A DNA stretch of 53,208 nt from CAYMKL01 sp964390805 (GTDB lineage: Bacteria > Chloroflexota > Anaerolineae > VGOG01). Every line of letters starts with the position of its first letter. The stretch's first letter is position 1. The stretch is from the NCBI GenBank assembly GCA_964390805.1, contig CAYMKL010000034.1, positions 1-53,208 on the forward strand, read 5' to 3'. Below the pieces are notes generated by a model. It did not search any database and was not told where the DNA came from. It worked only from the letters and a program-made list of their open reading frames with translations. The position numbers and the translations under genes were made by a program. Positions 7,115 to 15,363 of this stretch are shown piece after piece.

Positions 7115-8208
7115 ATAGGGTTGGTGAACACCCAGCCCCGCTTTCTCAGGAGGAAAGAACGATAGGCTTCGACTCGGTATGCTCCTCTTTCCCTCGTTGT
7201 CCACCGCAAATCGCTCCCCCACCTGCGGGCTACTATCTGCCCGTCCCGCAGCAGCCGGATATCGGCGCGTCGAGGTGAGTGCACCTCCAACGATACTTCT
7301 CCCCGCAGCATGTCCTGAGCGGAGCCGAAGGAAGCGGTCTCCTGGCCCATGATTACCTTGGAAGTTTGACGTTTGATGTTTGACGTTTGACTATCAGCGG
7401 TGAAGCGGAAGCCACGAGTGTCTCCCAGGAGATCGTAGGCCACGAAGCAACGCCCCTCTCTCAGTGCATCGTAAACCACCCTCTTGTCGTGGTCCAACTG
7501 GCCGTTGAAAGCCTCCTGGCTCAGGATGTGGGTATTGACAGCTCGAAACAGGTAATCGTAGGGTTGCACCACTCTGCTGAGGGGACCCAGACGGTAGGTG
7601 TTGCCGTGGGCGTCGGAGCCGCCAATGGCCACTGTCTTTCTCTCTTGCAGAAGCTCGTCCCACTTGGCCAGGGTATCGGGGTAGGGGCCCAGCATGGCCA
7701 GCCTGGGGAAATAGCAGAACAGGATGGCGGCTGCTTTGTTGGGCAGGTGGTTCTTGAACTCGGACATGTAGTTCCACAGCTCGATGCCGGTGTAGCCACT
7801 GACCTGCCAGTCACGCCAGGAGAGGTTGGGTTCTTCAACAAAAGGAGGGGAATCGTATTCTATGGGGTGGGCCAGGAAGCCGAAGCCCCCCTGGTCGCTT
7901 ACGGCGTTGATGACCACCTGGGGATCCTGGGCGTAGGGGGCCACGTCCTCCTTAATGTTGAGGGCCAGGTAGTGACTGGACTCAGGATCTCGCTGCTCGT
8001 CGTGGATCTCTTCGGCCATCAGGAGGAGGGTATTGCCATACCAGCCATCTAGCCCCTTGACCAGGACGTTATGCTCCGTGGGGATGATGAAGTCCAGTCC
8101 CGCCTGGTTGGCGGTGCGGACGACCTCCTCAATAGTGGCAACCCCATCGGAGTAGGTGGAGTGCAGGTGGATGTGGCCGACGTATTCGTTAAGGTTCATG
8201 AGCCACAT
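7102..8208 (-). CDS. PHP-domain metal-dependent phosphoesterase family protein
   Basis: PHP (polymerase and histidinol phosphatase) domain proteins bind metals through clustered His and Asp residues. Here HIHLHSTYSDG (near residue 12), PTEHN, LAHPIEYD and GSDAHG are all present, so the metal site looks intact. The 368-residue product has a C-terminal beta-rich region resembling the appended domain of secreted or cell-surface PHP proteins, but no signal peptide. The substrate is unknown. Two repeats are translated inside it: a heptanucleotide tract (7364-7391) and a diverged short palindromic element (7311-7332, read as FGSAQD). The start at 8208 is uncertain; an ATG at 8199 is also possible. 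A promoter lies at 8341-8369. Confidence 0.85.
   Translation of the reverse strand: MWLMNLNEYVGHIHLHSTYSDGVATIEEVVRTANQAGLDFIIPTEHNVLVKGLDGWYGNTLLLMAEEIHDEQRDPESSHYLALNIKEDVAPYAQDPQVVINAVSDQGGFGFLAHPIEYDSPPFVEEPNLSWRDWQVSGYTGIELWNYMSEFKNHLPNKAAAILFCYFPRLAMLGPYPDTLAKWDELLQERKTVAIGGSDAHGNTYRLGPLSRVVQPYDYLFRAVNTHILSQEAFNGQLDHDKRVVYDALREGRCFVAYDLLGDTRGFRFTADSQTSNIKRQTSKVIMGQETASFGSAQDMLRGEVSLEVHSPRRADIRLLRDGQIVARRWGSDLRWTTRERGAYRVEAYRSFLLRKRGWVFTNPIYVR
7364..7391. repeat. Heptanucleotide tract, four GTTTGAC-type units
   Basis: GTTTGAC, GTTTGAT, GTTTGAC, GTTTGAC in tandem. The tract lies inside the PHP gene and is translated on the minus strand as SQTSNIKRQTSK. The same unit family recurs at 45001-45049. 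Confidence 0.7.
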
Positions 8209-8340
8209 TCCACCACTCTGGCTTTAGTCGCGCGGATAAGATCCTTCACCGTTATCTCCAGATTGATCCCCCTGCACCCAGCGCTGACGAGCGCGCGCTT
8301 GAGCTTTGTTGAGCGTCAGGCATTCGCATGGTGTTATTGA

Positions 8341-8369
8341 AGTATGCCACAATACGCGCAATTAGTCAA
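8341..8369 (-). promoter_or_regulatory. Promoter of the PHP gene
   Basis: On the minus strand, TTGACT (8364-8369), a 17-bp spacer, then CATACT (8341-8346). This leaves a leader of about 125 nt before the PHP start. The leader (8209-8335) holds nothing recognisable. Confidence 0.55.
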
Positions 8370-8516
8370 CTCATCTCCAAATACCACGCCTTAACTTGAA
8401 TCGCGACTGTACACGAAGGAAGTGAAGAGTTCTTGGTGATTACTTACTGTTTCATAGTATCTACTACGACTTTATAACGTTTCTGGAAATTTTAAGGTAA
8501 ATCAAGGCTTTTTAGG

Positions 8517-8545
8517 TTGAATATTTACGAAAAATATGGTATAAT
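8517..8545 (+). promoter_or_regulatory. Promoter of the OmpR-type gene at 8592
   Basis: TTGAAT (8517-8522), a 17-bp spacer, then TATAAT (8540-8545), preceded by TGG. Confidence 0.65.
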
Positions 8546-8591
8546 AGAGCTATCATTATCCGATCAACGTGTAGCTTAGGGAGGAGTAGCC

Positions 8592-8930
8592 ATGTCCATG
8601 AGAACCAGGCTTGCGAATGCAAATGTCACAGAACAGGTCTTCCGCGCTGCAGACTTGACTCTGGATTTGACCAGGAGAGAGATTCAGGGCTGTAACGGCA
8701 ATAACAAGCTTACTCCTAAAGAATGTGAACTTCTCGCCCTATTCATGAGCTATCCAGGACGAGTCCTCAGCCGTAAGCTGCTGATGAAAGAAGTCTGGGA
8801 GACCGACTTCCTGGATGACACCAGGACTTTGGAGGTGCACATCTGTTGGCTGAGGAAGAAGATTGAAGATGATCCTCATAGGCCTCAGAGACTGCGCACC
8901 ATCCGAGGCGTTGGTTATCGCTTTGGGTAG
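8592..8930 (+). CDS. Stand-alone OmpR/PhoB-type winged-helix DNA-binding protein
   Basis: The 112-residue protein consists only of the C-terminal effector domain of OmpR-family response regulators. LTPKECELLALFMSYPGRVLSRKLLMKEVW, TRTLEVHICWLRKKIE and LRTIRGVGYRFG cover the winged helix. No receiver domain is present, and none is encoded upstream in another frame. It therefore cannot be controlled by phosphorylation of its own Asp, and may be regulated by partner binding or expression level. It has its own promoter and a GGGAGGAG ribosome site, and a nearby sensor kinase is absent. Targets are unknown. Confidence 0.85.
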   Translation: MSMRTRLANANVTEQVFRAADLTLDLTRREIQGCNGNNKLTPKECELLALFMSYPGRVLSRKLLMKEVWETDFLDDTRTLEVHICWLRKKIEDDPHRPQRLRTIRGVGYRFG

Positions 8931-9303
8931 TGTGGACATCATTGTCCATTTTCCCCTATTGGCCTTGTGGGTATGCTTGCGTTATCTTGGCCCATTCTAG
9001 ACGGTGGCCTTTCACAATGCCTTTTCCCCTGCCCTTTTCCCCGCAGAGCGATTACAGCAGTTAGTAGTTTTCAGAGACATTATCAGAAGTGTTGGCTCAA
9101 TTCTCCTTTTGCAGAGGGGCTAGCCCCTCTGCGCCACCCGTTGACTGGCTCCGCCTTTTGGATCCCCCAATTATCCTCGGCCGCAGCTCAGAACCGCTCG
9201 CTGAAACTGCTCCTCGTCGGCTGATTCTGTGGAATTGACAAATCGGACTTGAGGAAACTGGCATGAATCTCCATGTTCTCCACGTCTCCGTGATTTTGGT
9301 TTC
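8931..9303. other. Intergenic region with a 22-bp perfect palindrome
   Basis: No supported gene. A perfect palindrome with half-site GCAGAGGGGCT covers 9111-9132. No T-run follows it on either strand in terminator position. The rest is unremarkable. Confidence 0.45.
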
Positions 9304-9332
9304 TTGCTTTGTTCAGGAGAGTCTGGTATAAT
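9304..9332 (+). promoter_or_regulatory. Promoter of the repair-type cluster
   Basis: TTGCTT (9304-9309), a 17-bp spacer, then TATAAT (9327-9332), with extended -10 CTGG. Transcription would start near 9339, which rules out the earlier ATG at 9309 as the start of the next gene. Confidence 0.65.
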
Positions 9333-9362
9333 TTAGTAGATTCACTGTGGGAGAGCGGGACA

Positions 9363-9842
9363 ATGGACAATCGCCAGGTAGCCGATATCCTCTACGACAT
9401 CGCTGACCTGTTGGAGATAAAGGGCGCGATCATCTACAAGGCCGTAGCATACCGGCGGGCGGCGGACAACATCATCAATTTGGGACGAGACATCCATGAT
9501 GTCTGGCGGGATGGCCAGCTCAGGGAGATACCTGGCGTGGGCGAGGCCCTGGCCAAGAAGCTCGATGAGCTGTTGCGCACGGGCCGCCTGGAGTATTACG
9601 AGGGGCTGAAGGAAGAGATTCCACGAGGGGTGGTGGACATGCTGGCCATCCCCGACGTAGGCCCCAAGACGGCAAAGCTGTTCTATGATAGCTTGGGGTT
9701 GACGAGCGTGGCCGATGTGGAGCGAGCAGCCCAGGAAGGCAGGCTCAGGGACCTGCCGGGATTGGGCACAAAGTCGGAGGCCAAAATCCTGGCCGGCATC
9801 GAGGCCCTCCACCGCCGCAGCGATCGCACCCCTAATAAATAG
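9363..9842 (+). CDS. DNA polymerase X-like N-terminal (8-kDa/HhH) domain protein
   Basis: The 159-residue product matches the N-terminal part of family X polymerases (PolX): RQVADILYDIADLLEIKG, YRRAADNI, then helix-hairpin-helix motifs IPGVGEALAKKLDEL (near 57), IPDVGPKTAKLFYD (near 95) and LPGLGTKSEAKIL (near 129). The polymerase palm and the PHP nuclease of bacterial PolX are missing. In full-length enzymes the 8-kDa domain binds DNA gaps and can remove 5'-deoxyribose phosphate. I infer a DNA-binding or lyase role. ATG 9363 is preferred: it follows GGGAGAG and lies downstream of the promoter. The gene is followed after 17 nt by the SH3-like membrane protein, then a radical SAM protein with a similar domain and mutM. 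Confidence 0.85.
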   Translation: MDNRQVADILYDIADLLEIKGAIIYKAVAYRRAADNIINLGRDIHDVWRDGQLREIPGVGEALAKKLDELLRTGRLEYYEGLKEEIPRGVVDMLAIPDVGPKTAKLFYDSLGLTSVADVERAAQEGRLRDLPGLGTKSEAKILAGIEALHRRSDRTPNK

Positions 9843-9859
9843 AGAAAGGAGCATCAAAC

Positions 9860-10378
9860 ATGTCTGACTTCGACACCCAAGGCGACTACGAGAGGGGAAC
9901 TCAGCGGCAGACACGAGCGAAGGGGCGGCGCGGGTTGCCTCTGTGGCCTCTAGCGGTCATTGTGCTGTTGGTATTGGTCGTGATCATCTCTCTTTGGAAC
10001 CCCTTTACGCCGCCAGCCCAGCCGACAGTGGAGATCATACCTACCGTCACTCCCGCCCTGCCGACGGTGGCACCGTTTCCCACCGCCACTCCCACTCCCG
10101 AGCCTACGCCTACTCCGGCTGTCCCCACAGAGATCAAGATTGACGGCTACGTGAAGGTGGTCAACACCGAAGCCGATGGACTCAGGTATCGCTGGGGGCC
10201 TGGGATGGACACCGTTACCAAGAAGTTCGTCCAGGACGGGACCATTCTCAAAGTATTGGATGGGCCTGAGGAGGCCGATGGTCTCACCTGGTGGCGGCTG
10301 GAGGACCCCAAAGAAGAGGATGCGGACTTGAAGATCGGCTGGGGGGCCGACGAGTGGTTGGAGCCGACTCTGCCATGA
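9860..10378 (+). CDS. Membrane-anchored protein with Pro/Thr linker and SH3-like domain
   Basis: The 172-residue product has a charged N-terminus, one membrane helix (about 29-46, LPLWPLAVIVLLVLVVII), a Pro/Thr-rich linker (about 52-92) and a C-terminal SH3b-like module (GYVKVVNTEADGLRYRWGPG ... ILKVLDGPEEADGLTWWRLED). This topology puts the module outside the membrane, where SH3b domains often bind cell-wall material. It does not obviously belong to the repair genes around it. A GGAG ribosome site precedes the ATG. Confidence 0.7.
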   Translation: MSDFDTQGDYERGTQRQTRAKGRRGLPLWPLAVIVLLVLVVIISLWNPFTPPAQPTVEIIPTVTPALPTVAPFPTATPTPEPTPTPAVPTEIKIDGYVKVVNTEADGLRYRWGPGMDTVTKKFVQDGTILKVLDGPEEADGLTWWRLEDPKEEDADLKIGWGADEWLEPTLP

Positions 10379-10419
10379 TGGTCTCAGAGTGTGGTTAGAC
10401 CTCCGAGGTCTAGAGGGCT

Positions 10420-11535
10420 GTGACTGTCGAATACAGAGTCTACAGGCCCAAGCGCATCCTGAACAAGCACAAACGCCCTGATCATTGGTTTTGGACGCGC
10501 TATACAGCCCATCCCTACATGGGCTGTCAGCACGGCTGTGAGTATTGCTACTGGCGCGAGAGCAAGTATTGCCCCTATCCTGATCCAGAGGATTTCTCCC
10601 GCCTGATTAAGGTGAAGATCAACGCCCCGCAGCTCCTGCGTAAAGAGCTCTCCAGGGTGCCAGTGGGCGTCGTCGGTTTGGGCGACTACCAGCCCGCCGA
10701 GTGGCAGCATCGCCTCTCGCGCCAGATGCTCCAGGCCTGCCTCGACCTCGGCTTCCCCGTCTTTGTGCTGGAAAAGTCCCATAACGTGCTGCAAGATTTG
10801 GAGCTGATCAAGGCCATCAACGCTAAGGCGCGAGCCGTGGTCAGCTTCAGCATTATCGCCACCCCCGAATCCCCCAATTACAAGTACCTCAAAGGCTTCG
10901 AGCCTGCCGTGCCCCTGCCGCTGCGCCGCTTCAAAGCTATGGAGCAGTTGGCCAAGGCGGACATTCTCACCGGCACCTGCCTCATGCCCATCCTTCCTGG
11001 CATTTACGACGATGATGAAAACCTGGAAGCAGTGGTGCGCTGGACGCGAGATCACGGTGGCGCCTTCGTCTTGGCCGGTGGGCTGACTCTCTCTGACAAC
11101 CAGAAAGCCTATTTCCTGAAGCAGTTGGCGCGCATATATCCGGAGAAGATGTCTGTCTACGAGCAGCTCTATCCCCCCGGCAGTTACGGCCCGCCTCGGA
11201 GCTACTGGAACCGACTGGGGCAGAAGGTGGCAGAGCTGTGCCAGAAGCATGGCATCAGCGATCGAATGCCGCGCCCCATCATCCCTGGTGAAAAGAGGGC
11301 GGCTAACAAGCGCATCGCTGAGTACCTGGCCGACAAGACATATCGGCTGGAACTAGCGGGAGATCAGGGCTACAGGATTTGGGCCTATCGCAAGGCTGCC
11401 TGGGCTCTGGATGATCTGCCACAAGACGTGCGCCTGATCTACGAGCGGATGGGAGCGAAGGGATTGGAGAGCATACCAAATGTGGGGAAAAAGTTGGCCG
11501 GGGAAATCGAGCAGCAGATTCTTGGGGCGGAGTAG
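10420..11535 (+). CDS. Photoproduct-lyase-like radical SAM protein with C-terminal Pol X/HhH-like domain
   Basis: The 371-residue product starts at a GTG. HPYMGCQHGCEYCYWR (Cys36, 40, 43) is the CxxxCxxC radical SAM cluster, in the context seen in spore-photoproduct-lyase-related proteins. The TIM-barrel part runs to about residue 285. Residues 288-371 resemble the N-terminal 8-kDa domain of family X polymerases: NKRIAEYLADKTYRLELAG, IWAYRKAAWALDDLP, then the HhH motif SIPNVGKKLAGEIEQQ. That is the same domain type as the protein at 9363. I infer a DNA- or nucleotide-directed radical enzyme tethered to DNA. MutM follows after 17 nt. The true reaction is unknown, since SPL-like proteins are diverse. 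Confidence 0.82.
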   Translation: MTVEYRVYRPKRILNKHKRPDHWFWTRYTAHPYMGCQHGCEYCYWRESKYCPYPDPEDFSRLIKVKINAPQLLRKELSRVPVGVVGLGDYQPAEWQHRLSRQMLQACLDLGFPVFVLEKSHNVLQDLELIKAINAKARAVVSFSIIATPESPNYKYLKGFEPAVPLPLRRFKAMEQLAKADILTGTCLMPILPGIYDDDENLEAVVRWTRDHGGAFVLAGGLTLSDNQKAYFLKQLARIYPEKMSVYEQLYPPGSYGPPRSYWNRLGQKVAELCQKHGISDRMPRPIIPGEKRAANKRIAEYLADKTYRLELAGDQGYRIWAYRKAAWALDDLPQDVRLIYERMGAKGLESIPNVGKKLAGEIEQQILGAE

Positions 11536-11552
11536 AGGAAAAGGCTGAGAAA

Positions 11553-12377
11553 ATGCCCGAACTGCCAGAGGTGGAAGTACTCAGAGAGGAGCTGAGCCGC
11601 GGGGTCATCGGTCAGAGGGTGGAAGAGTTTGCTGTTCTTGGGAAGACAGCGGGAAGGTTCCCCATCGCCGAACTCAGGCAAGCCATGGAGGATCGAGTTG
11701 TTGCAGGGGTGCGGCGACGGGGGAAGATGCTGGTGCTAGATTTCGAGGGTGGATACTCACTGGTCATTCACCTGATGATGGCGGGCCAACTGCTCCTCTC
11801 GCCGCCCTTCACCGGCCAGCCCCGCGACATTTGCCTGGAGCTGAAGTTCACCGAAGGAGGTTGTCTGACCCTGGGCCAGGTAAGGCTCAAATACGTCCAC
11901 TTGTTGCCCACAGCCAAAGTAGACTATTGGCCGGCCGTGGCCAAGCTGGGCGTTGATCCCCTGGATGAGGGCTTCACCGTTGATCTGTTGCGGGAGATTC
12001 TGGCCAGGAAACGAGGAGCGATCAAAGCGGCCCTGATGGATCAGGCTGTTATCGCTGGCTTGGGCAATGTTTACACTGACGAGATCCTTTTCCGAGCGAG
12101 GCTGCATCCCCAGCGCCGCGCTTCGGGGCTGAGTGGGGACGAGGTGGAGCGATTGCATGTCAGCATCGTGGCGGAGCTGCAGCGGGGACTGGAGATGGGC
12201 GGTTCGTCGGAGATGGCCTTCGTTCACCTGGATGGGAGCGTGGGAGCCTATCAAGAGGGCTTTCAGGTCAAAGGGCGCAAGGGCAAGCCCTGTTTCGTTT
12301 GCGCCGCGCAAATCGAGAAGATCAAGGTGAGCGGGCGAGGGACTTACTTTTGCCCTCGATGCCAGGCTTCTCATTGA
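11553..12377 (+). CDS. mutM: Formamidopyrimidine-DNA glycosylase
   Basis: Bifunctional base-excision glycosylase/AP lyase for oxidised purines. The 274-residue protein has the invariant N-terminus MPELPEVE (after Met removal Pro is the catalytic nucleophile and Glu assists), RRRGKMLVLDF with the catalytic-loop Lys, GLGNVYTDEILFRARLHPQR with the H2TH region, and a C-terminal zinc finger CFVC...CPRC. Length and motifs are complete. It is the last gene of the cluster starting at 9363. Confidence 0.95.
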   Translation: MPELPEVEVLREELSRGVIGQRVEEFAVLGKTAGRFPIAELRQAMEDRVVAGVRRRGKMLVLDFEGGYSLVIHLMMAGQLLLSPPFTGQPRDICLELKFTEGGCLTLGQVRLKYVHLLPTAKVDYWPAVAKLGVDPLDEGFTVDLLREILARKRGAIKAALMDQAVIAGLGNVYTDEILFRARLHPQRRASGLSGDEVERLHVSIVAELQRGLEMGGSSEMAFVHLDGSVGAYQEGFQVKGRKGKPCFVCAAQIEKIKVSGRGTYFCPRCQASH

Positions 12378-12440
12378 TCTGCATCCCAGGGTTAGGCCGA
12401 GCTCCTATTACCTTGGGCAGAGACCTTCAGTGAACGAGAG

Positions 12441-13364
12441 TCAGGTGTAAAGATACGGGCTCAGGAAACCGGCCAGGGCATCGGCTCCCGAAGTGGCTCC
12501 TGAGGACAGGATGCACCTGACTGCTCGCTGTATTCCTCTGGCTTCTCCCCTGGACAACTCTGCCAGCAATTCGTGCCAGTTTTCTCCGAACAAGCCCTCT
12601 CTGGCGCTGCGCAGGAAGGCGTTGCTTAAGAGAGTAGTTCTGCCCTCCGTCGCTTCGAGGATGATCTGGCAAACTTCCTCGGCCGACAATCCGCTGTTCT
12701 CCAATAGGCCAGGCCAAACCCGAAGCCCGGCCATAAGCCCCACCAGGTAGTCATCTCCTGCCGGCGTCAAGCCCGGCCCCAGACCGGCCAGCAGCGCTGC
12801 GCTTTCGCGGATGCCTGACCGGTTGCCATCTTGCAGCGCCTGCAGCAGTCCCTTGATTCCCGCCTGCGCTGTTGTTAAGAAAGCCAGATTGTGCGGCGAA
12901 CGAGTTAAGCCCTCATGCGCTTCTAGCTCTTTTCCTTCATCTAGAATCAGACCAAGTAACCCCTGGTCAATGCCGTTTTGGGTTAGCCAATGGCACAACT
13001 TGGCTAAGTTATGTTCCAACCTTCTCCGCTGGGTTGTCAAACAATCCCAATTCACTTCGGGCCTCCACAACTGTGCCCCGTCCAACGAGACAACCAGGGA
13101 ATCGCCCAAAACGAGTTGGGCGTCGGAAAGGACTGCGGCCAACCCGGGTTTTACCTGCTCAAGAACTTCGATTTCCTCGATCACAATGTTCAGCGGGCCG
13201 TTGCCGATGGCCGGGCCAACCAGGGCGATTATCTCCTTCTTGGAGGTCACCAGGTTGCAGGCATGGGGGTAGTCGGCGAGTACCCAGCCTGTCAAGCTAT
13301 CTCTTCTCAGCATATCGAAAACCGGTCGGCTGATTGACAGCGCTTTCACCTGTTGGCTTCTCAT
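12441..13364 (-). CDS. DUF2877 (AllH-like) protein
   Basis: The 307-residue product contains the DUF2877 signature LLAGLGPGLTPAGDDYLVGLMAG (about 190-212) and a C-terminal SSGATSGADALAGFLSP. DUF2877 includes AllH, a subunit of oxamate carbamoyltransferase in allantoin degradation. The AllF and AllG partners are not in the window, so a specific role is not claimed. It is divergent from sat-cysC, with its own promoter at 13409-13437 and a purine-rich ribosome site GGAGTGG. The 63 bp towards mutM hold only a weak inverted repeat. Confidence 0.8.
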   Translation of the reverse strand: MRSQQVKALSISRPVFDMLRRDSLTGWVLADYPHACNLVTSKKEIIALVGPAIGNGPLNIVIEEIEVLEQVKPGLAAVLSDAQLVLGDSLVVSLDGAQLWRPEVNWDCLTTQRRRLEHNLAKLCHWLTQNGIDQGLLGLILDEGKELEAHEGLTRSPHNLAFLTTAQAGIKGLLQALQDGNRSGIRESAALLAGLGPGLTPAGDDYLVGLMAGLRVWPGLLENSGLSAEEVCQIILEATEGRTTLLSNAFLRSAREGLFGENWHELLAELSRGEARGIQRAVRCILSSGATSGADALAGFLSPYLYT

Positions 13365-13408
13365 CTTGCCACTCCACCCGACAATTCCTACTTTCCTGGA
13401 TCGTGTCC

Positions 13409-13437
13409 ATTATAACACACCCTGGGTAGTGGGGCAA
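13409..13437 (-). promoter_or_regulatory. Promoter of the DUF2877 gene
   Basis: On the minus strand, TTGCCC (13432-13437), a 17-bp spacer, then TATAAT (13409-13414). It is divergent from, and adjacent to, the sat-cysC promoter. Confidence 0.6.
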
Positions 13438-13462
13438 GAAGTCAAGTTCAGAAATCTTTTTA

Positions 13463-13491
13463 TTGCGTTCTCATGCAAGTTCTGGTATAAT
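13463..13491 (+). promoter_or_regulatory. Promoter of sat-cysC
   Basis: TTGCGT (13463-13468), a 17-bp spacer, then TATAAT (13486-13491) with extended CTGG. The predicted start near 13498 excludes the more upstream possible start codon at 13463. Confidence 0.65.
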
Positions 13492-13522
13492 GACGCATCA
13501 AAACAGGAGTGAGAATTCACAA

Positions 13523-15343
13523 ATGCAGGATACCCGATACCCAATACCCAATACCAAATTACTCCCTCCTTGCGGCGGCCAGTTGGTAGATCTGCTGGTT
13601 CCTGCCGAGGAGGTTGCTGAACTCAAGGCTCATGCCAGCAAATTGCCTTCCTTGCAGCTTTCGGCGCGGGCTGAGTGCGATCTGGAGTTGCTGGCGGCGG
13701 GGGCGTTTTCCCCGCTGGATCGTTTCATGGGCCAGGAGGATCACCAGCACGTGCTAGACGAGATGCGGCTGACCAGTGGTCACATCTTTCCCATACCGGT
13801 GACGCTGCCAGTGGAGTCCGGCCCGGCGATTCGCCTTGATCAGGATGTCGCCCTGCGCAACGCCAAGAACGAATTATTAGCTGTGATGACCATTGAAGAA
13901 ACCTACCAGTGGGATCGGGACGAGGTGGCGCAAAAGGTCTTTGGCACGCTGGACCTGCGCCATCCGCTGGTGGCGGAAATGCACCGCTGGGGACGGCTCA
14001 ATATCTCTGGTCGCTTACGCGTGCTGCAACTACCGCACCACTACGACTTCCAGGAGCTACGCCTCACGCCGGCCCAGACGCGGGCGCGGCTAGAGAGAAT
14101 GGGGACTCCCAATCCGCAATCCGCAACTTGTACTGAGCCCAGTCGAAGTATCCACAATCCGAAATTGAATGTGGTGGCCTTCCAGACACGCAACCCGCTG
14201 CATCGCGTGCACGAGGAACTCACCAAGCGGGCGGCCGAAGAGGTGGACGGAGTGTTGCTGCTCCACCCGGTGGTCGGTATGACCAGGCCGGGTGACGTGG
14301 ACCACTTCACCCGCGTGCGCACCTATAAGGCGTTGGCGGCCAACCATTATGACCCCGACCGCATCCTACTGGCCTTGCTGCCACTGGCTATGCGGCTGGC
14401 TGGCCCACGCGAAGCACTGTGGCACGCGCTGATCCGGCGCAACTATGGGGCGAACTATTTGATCGTGGGGCGAGATCATGCCGGCCCCGGCAAGGATTCG
14501 ACGGGCAAGCCCTTCTATGGCCCCTATGACGCCCAGGAGTTGGTGAAACAACACAGCGAGGAACTGGGGGTAGGATTGGTGCCCTTCCGCATGTTGGTTT
14601 ATCTGCCGGATGAGGATCGGTACGAGGAGGTCTCCAAGGTGCCGGCCGGGGTACGGACCGCGTCCATCTCCGGCACCGAGGTGCGCGAAGAGTATCTTAA
14701 CAACGGCCGGGAACTGCCCTCCTGGTTCACCCGACCGGAGGTGGCGGATATCCTGGTCGAAACCTACCCGCCGCGCCACAAGCAGGGGGTCTGCTTATGG
14801 TTCACCGGTCTGAGCGGGTCGGGCAAGTCCACCACGGCCGAGGTGCTGACGATGTTATTGCAGGAGCACGGCCGCCAGGTGACGCTGCTGGATGGCGACG
14901 TGGTGCGTACCCATCTGTCCAAGGGGTTGGGGTTCAGCAAAGAGGACCGGGACACCAACATCCGTCGTATCGGCTTTGTGGCGTCCGAGATCGTGCGCCA
15001 CGGCGGCACAGCGGTGTGCGCGGCGGTGAGCCCCTACCGGGCGACGCGCAACAACGTGCGGAACATGGTCGGCAAGGGCCATTACGTCGAAGTGTTTGTA
15101 GACACGCCGCTGGAGGTATGCGAGCAGCGGGATATCAAGGGGCTGTACGCCAAAGCACGGCGGGGGGAGATCAAGGGGTTTACGGGGATTGATGACCCAT
15201 ACGAAGCGCCCCGCCACGCTGAGATCGTGCTTGATACGGTGAACCACACGGCCGAGACCAACGCCCACCGGATCCTTGATTACCTGATTCAGCAAGGCTT
15301 TATCCGCGGTCCGGCGGAGGACGGGGATGATAGCCAACATTGA
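13523..15343 (+). CDS. sat-cysC: Bifunctional ATP sulfurylase / APS kinase
   Basis: Makes PAPS from sulfate in two steps. The 606-residue fusion has the sulfurylase first (about 1-420: LSARAECDLELLAAGAFSPL, QTRNPLHRVHEELTK, VVGMTRPGDVDHFTR, GRDHAGPGKDS) and the APS kinase second (about 425-600: P-loop GLSGSGKST, LDGDVVRTHLSKGLGFS, FTGIDDPYEAP). ATG 13523 is chosen because it lies downstream of the promoter, with AGGAG at 13505-13509. The extreme N-terminus is encoded by heptads (13529-13556). An in-frame insert (about 14108-14165) carries heptads plus a copy of the palindromic element, just before QTRNPLH. Downstream genes follow closely. PAPS use by unseen sulfotransferases is inferred. Confidence 0.95.
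   Translation: MQDTRYPIPNTKLLPPCGGQLVDLLVPAEEVAELKAHASKLPSLQLSARAECDLELLAAGAFSPLDRFMGQEDHQHVLDEMRLTSGHIFPIPVTLPVESGPAIRLDQDVALRNAKNELLAVMTIEETYQWDRDEVAQKVFGTLDLRHPLVAEMHRWGRLNISGRLRVLQLPHHYDFQELRLTPAQTRARLERMGTPNPQSATCTEPSRSIHNPKLNVVAFQTRNPLHRVHEELTKRAAEEVDGVLLLHPVVGMTRPGDVDHFTRVRTYKALAANHYDPDRILLALLPLAMRLAGPREALWHALIRRNYGANYLIVGRDHAGPGKDSTGKPFYGPYDAQELVKQHSEELGVGLVPFRMLVYLPDEDRYEEVSKVPAGVRTASISGTEVREEYLNNGRELPSWFTRPEVADILVETYPPRHKQGVCLWFTGLSGSGKSTTAEVLTMLLQEHGRQVTLLDGDVVRTHLSKGLGFSKEDRDTNIRRIGFVASEIVRHGGTAVCAAVSPYRATRNNVRNMVGKGHYVEVFVDTPLEVCEQRDIKGLYAKARRGEIKGFTGIDDPYEAPRHAEIVLDTVNHTAETNAHRILDYLIQQGFIRGPAEDGDDSQH
13529..13556. repeat. Heptanucleotide tract, four units
   Basis: GATACCC, GATACCC, AATACCC, AATACCA in tandem, translated as the first residues of the sulfurylase (DTRYPIPNTK). 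Confidence 0.65.
14131..14150 (-). repeat. Short palindromic interspersed element inside sat
   Basis: CTGAGCCCAGTCGAAG core at 14133-14148, next to two AATCCGC heptads (14111-14124). It is translated as TEPSRS between the sulfurylase N-terminal region and its catalytic QTRNPLH motif. Confidence 0.65.
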
Positions 15344-15363
15344 CAGTCAAGAGGGGGGTGCAC

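Noticed and set aside
9111..9132. Terminator for the OmpR-type gene
   Set aside because: The palindrome is perfect, but the T-rich stretch precedes it rather than follows it on the plus strand, and it lies 180 bp from the gene.
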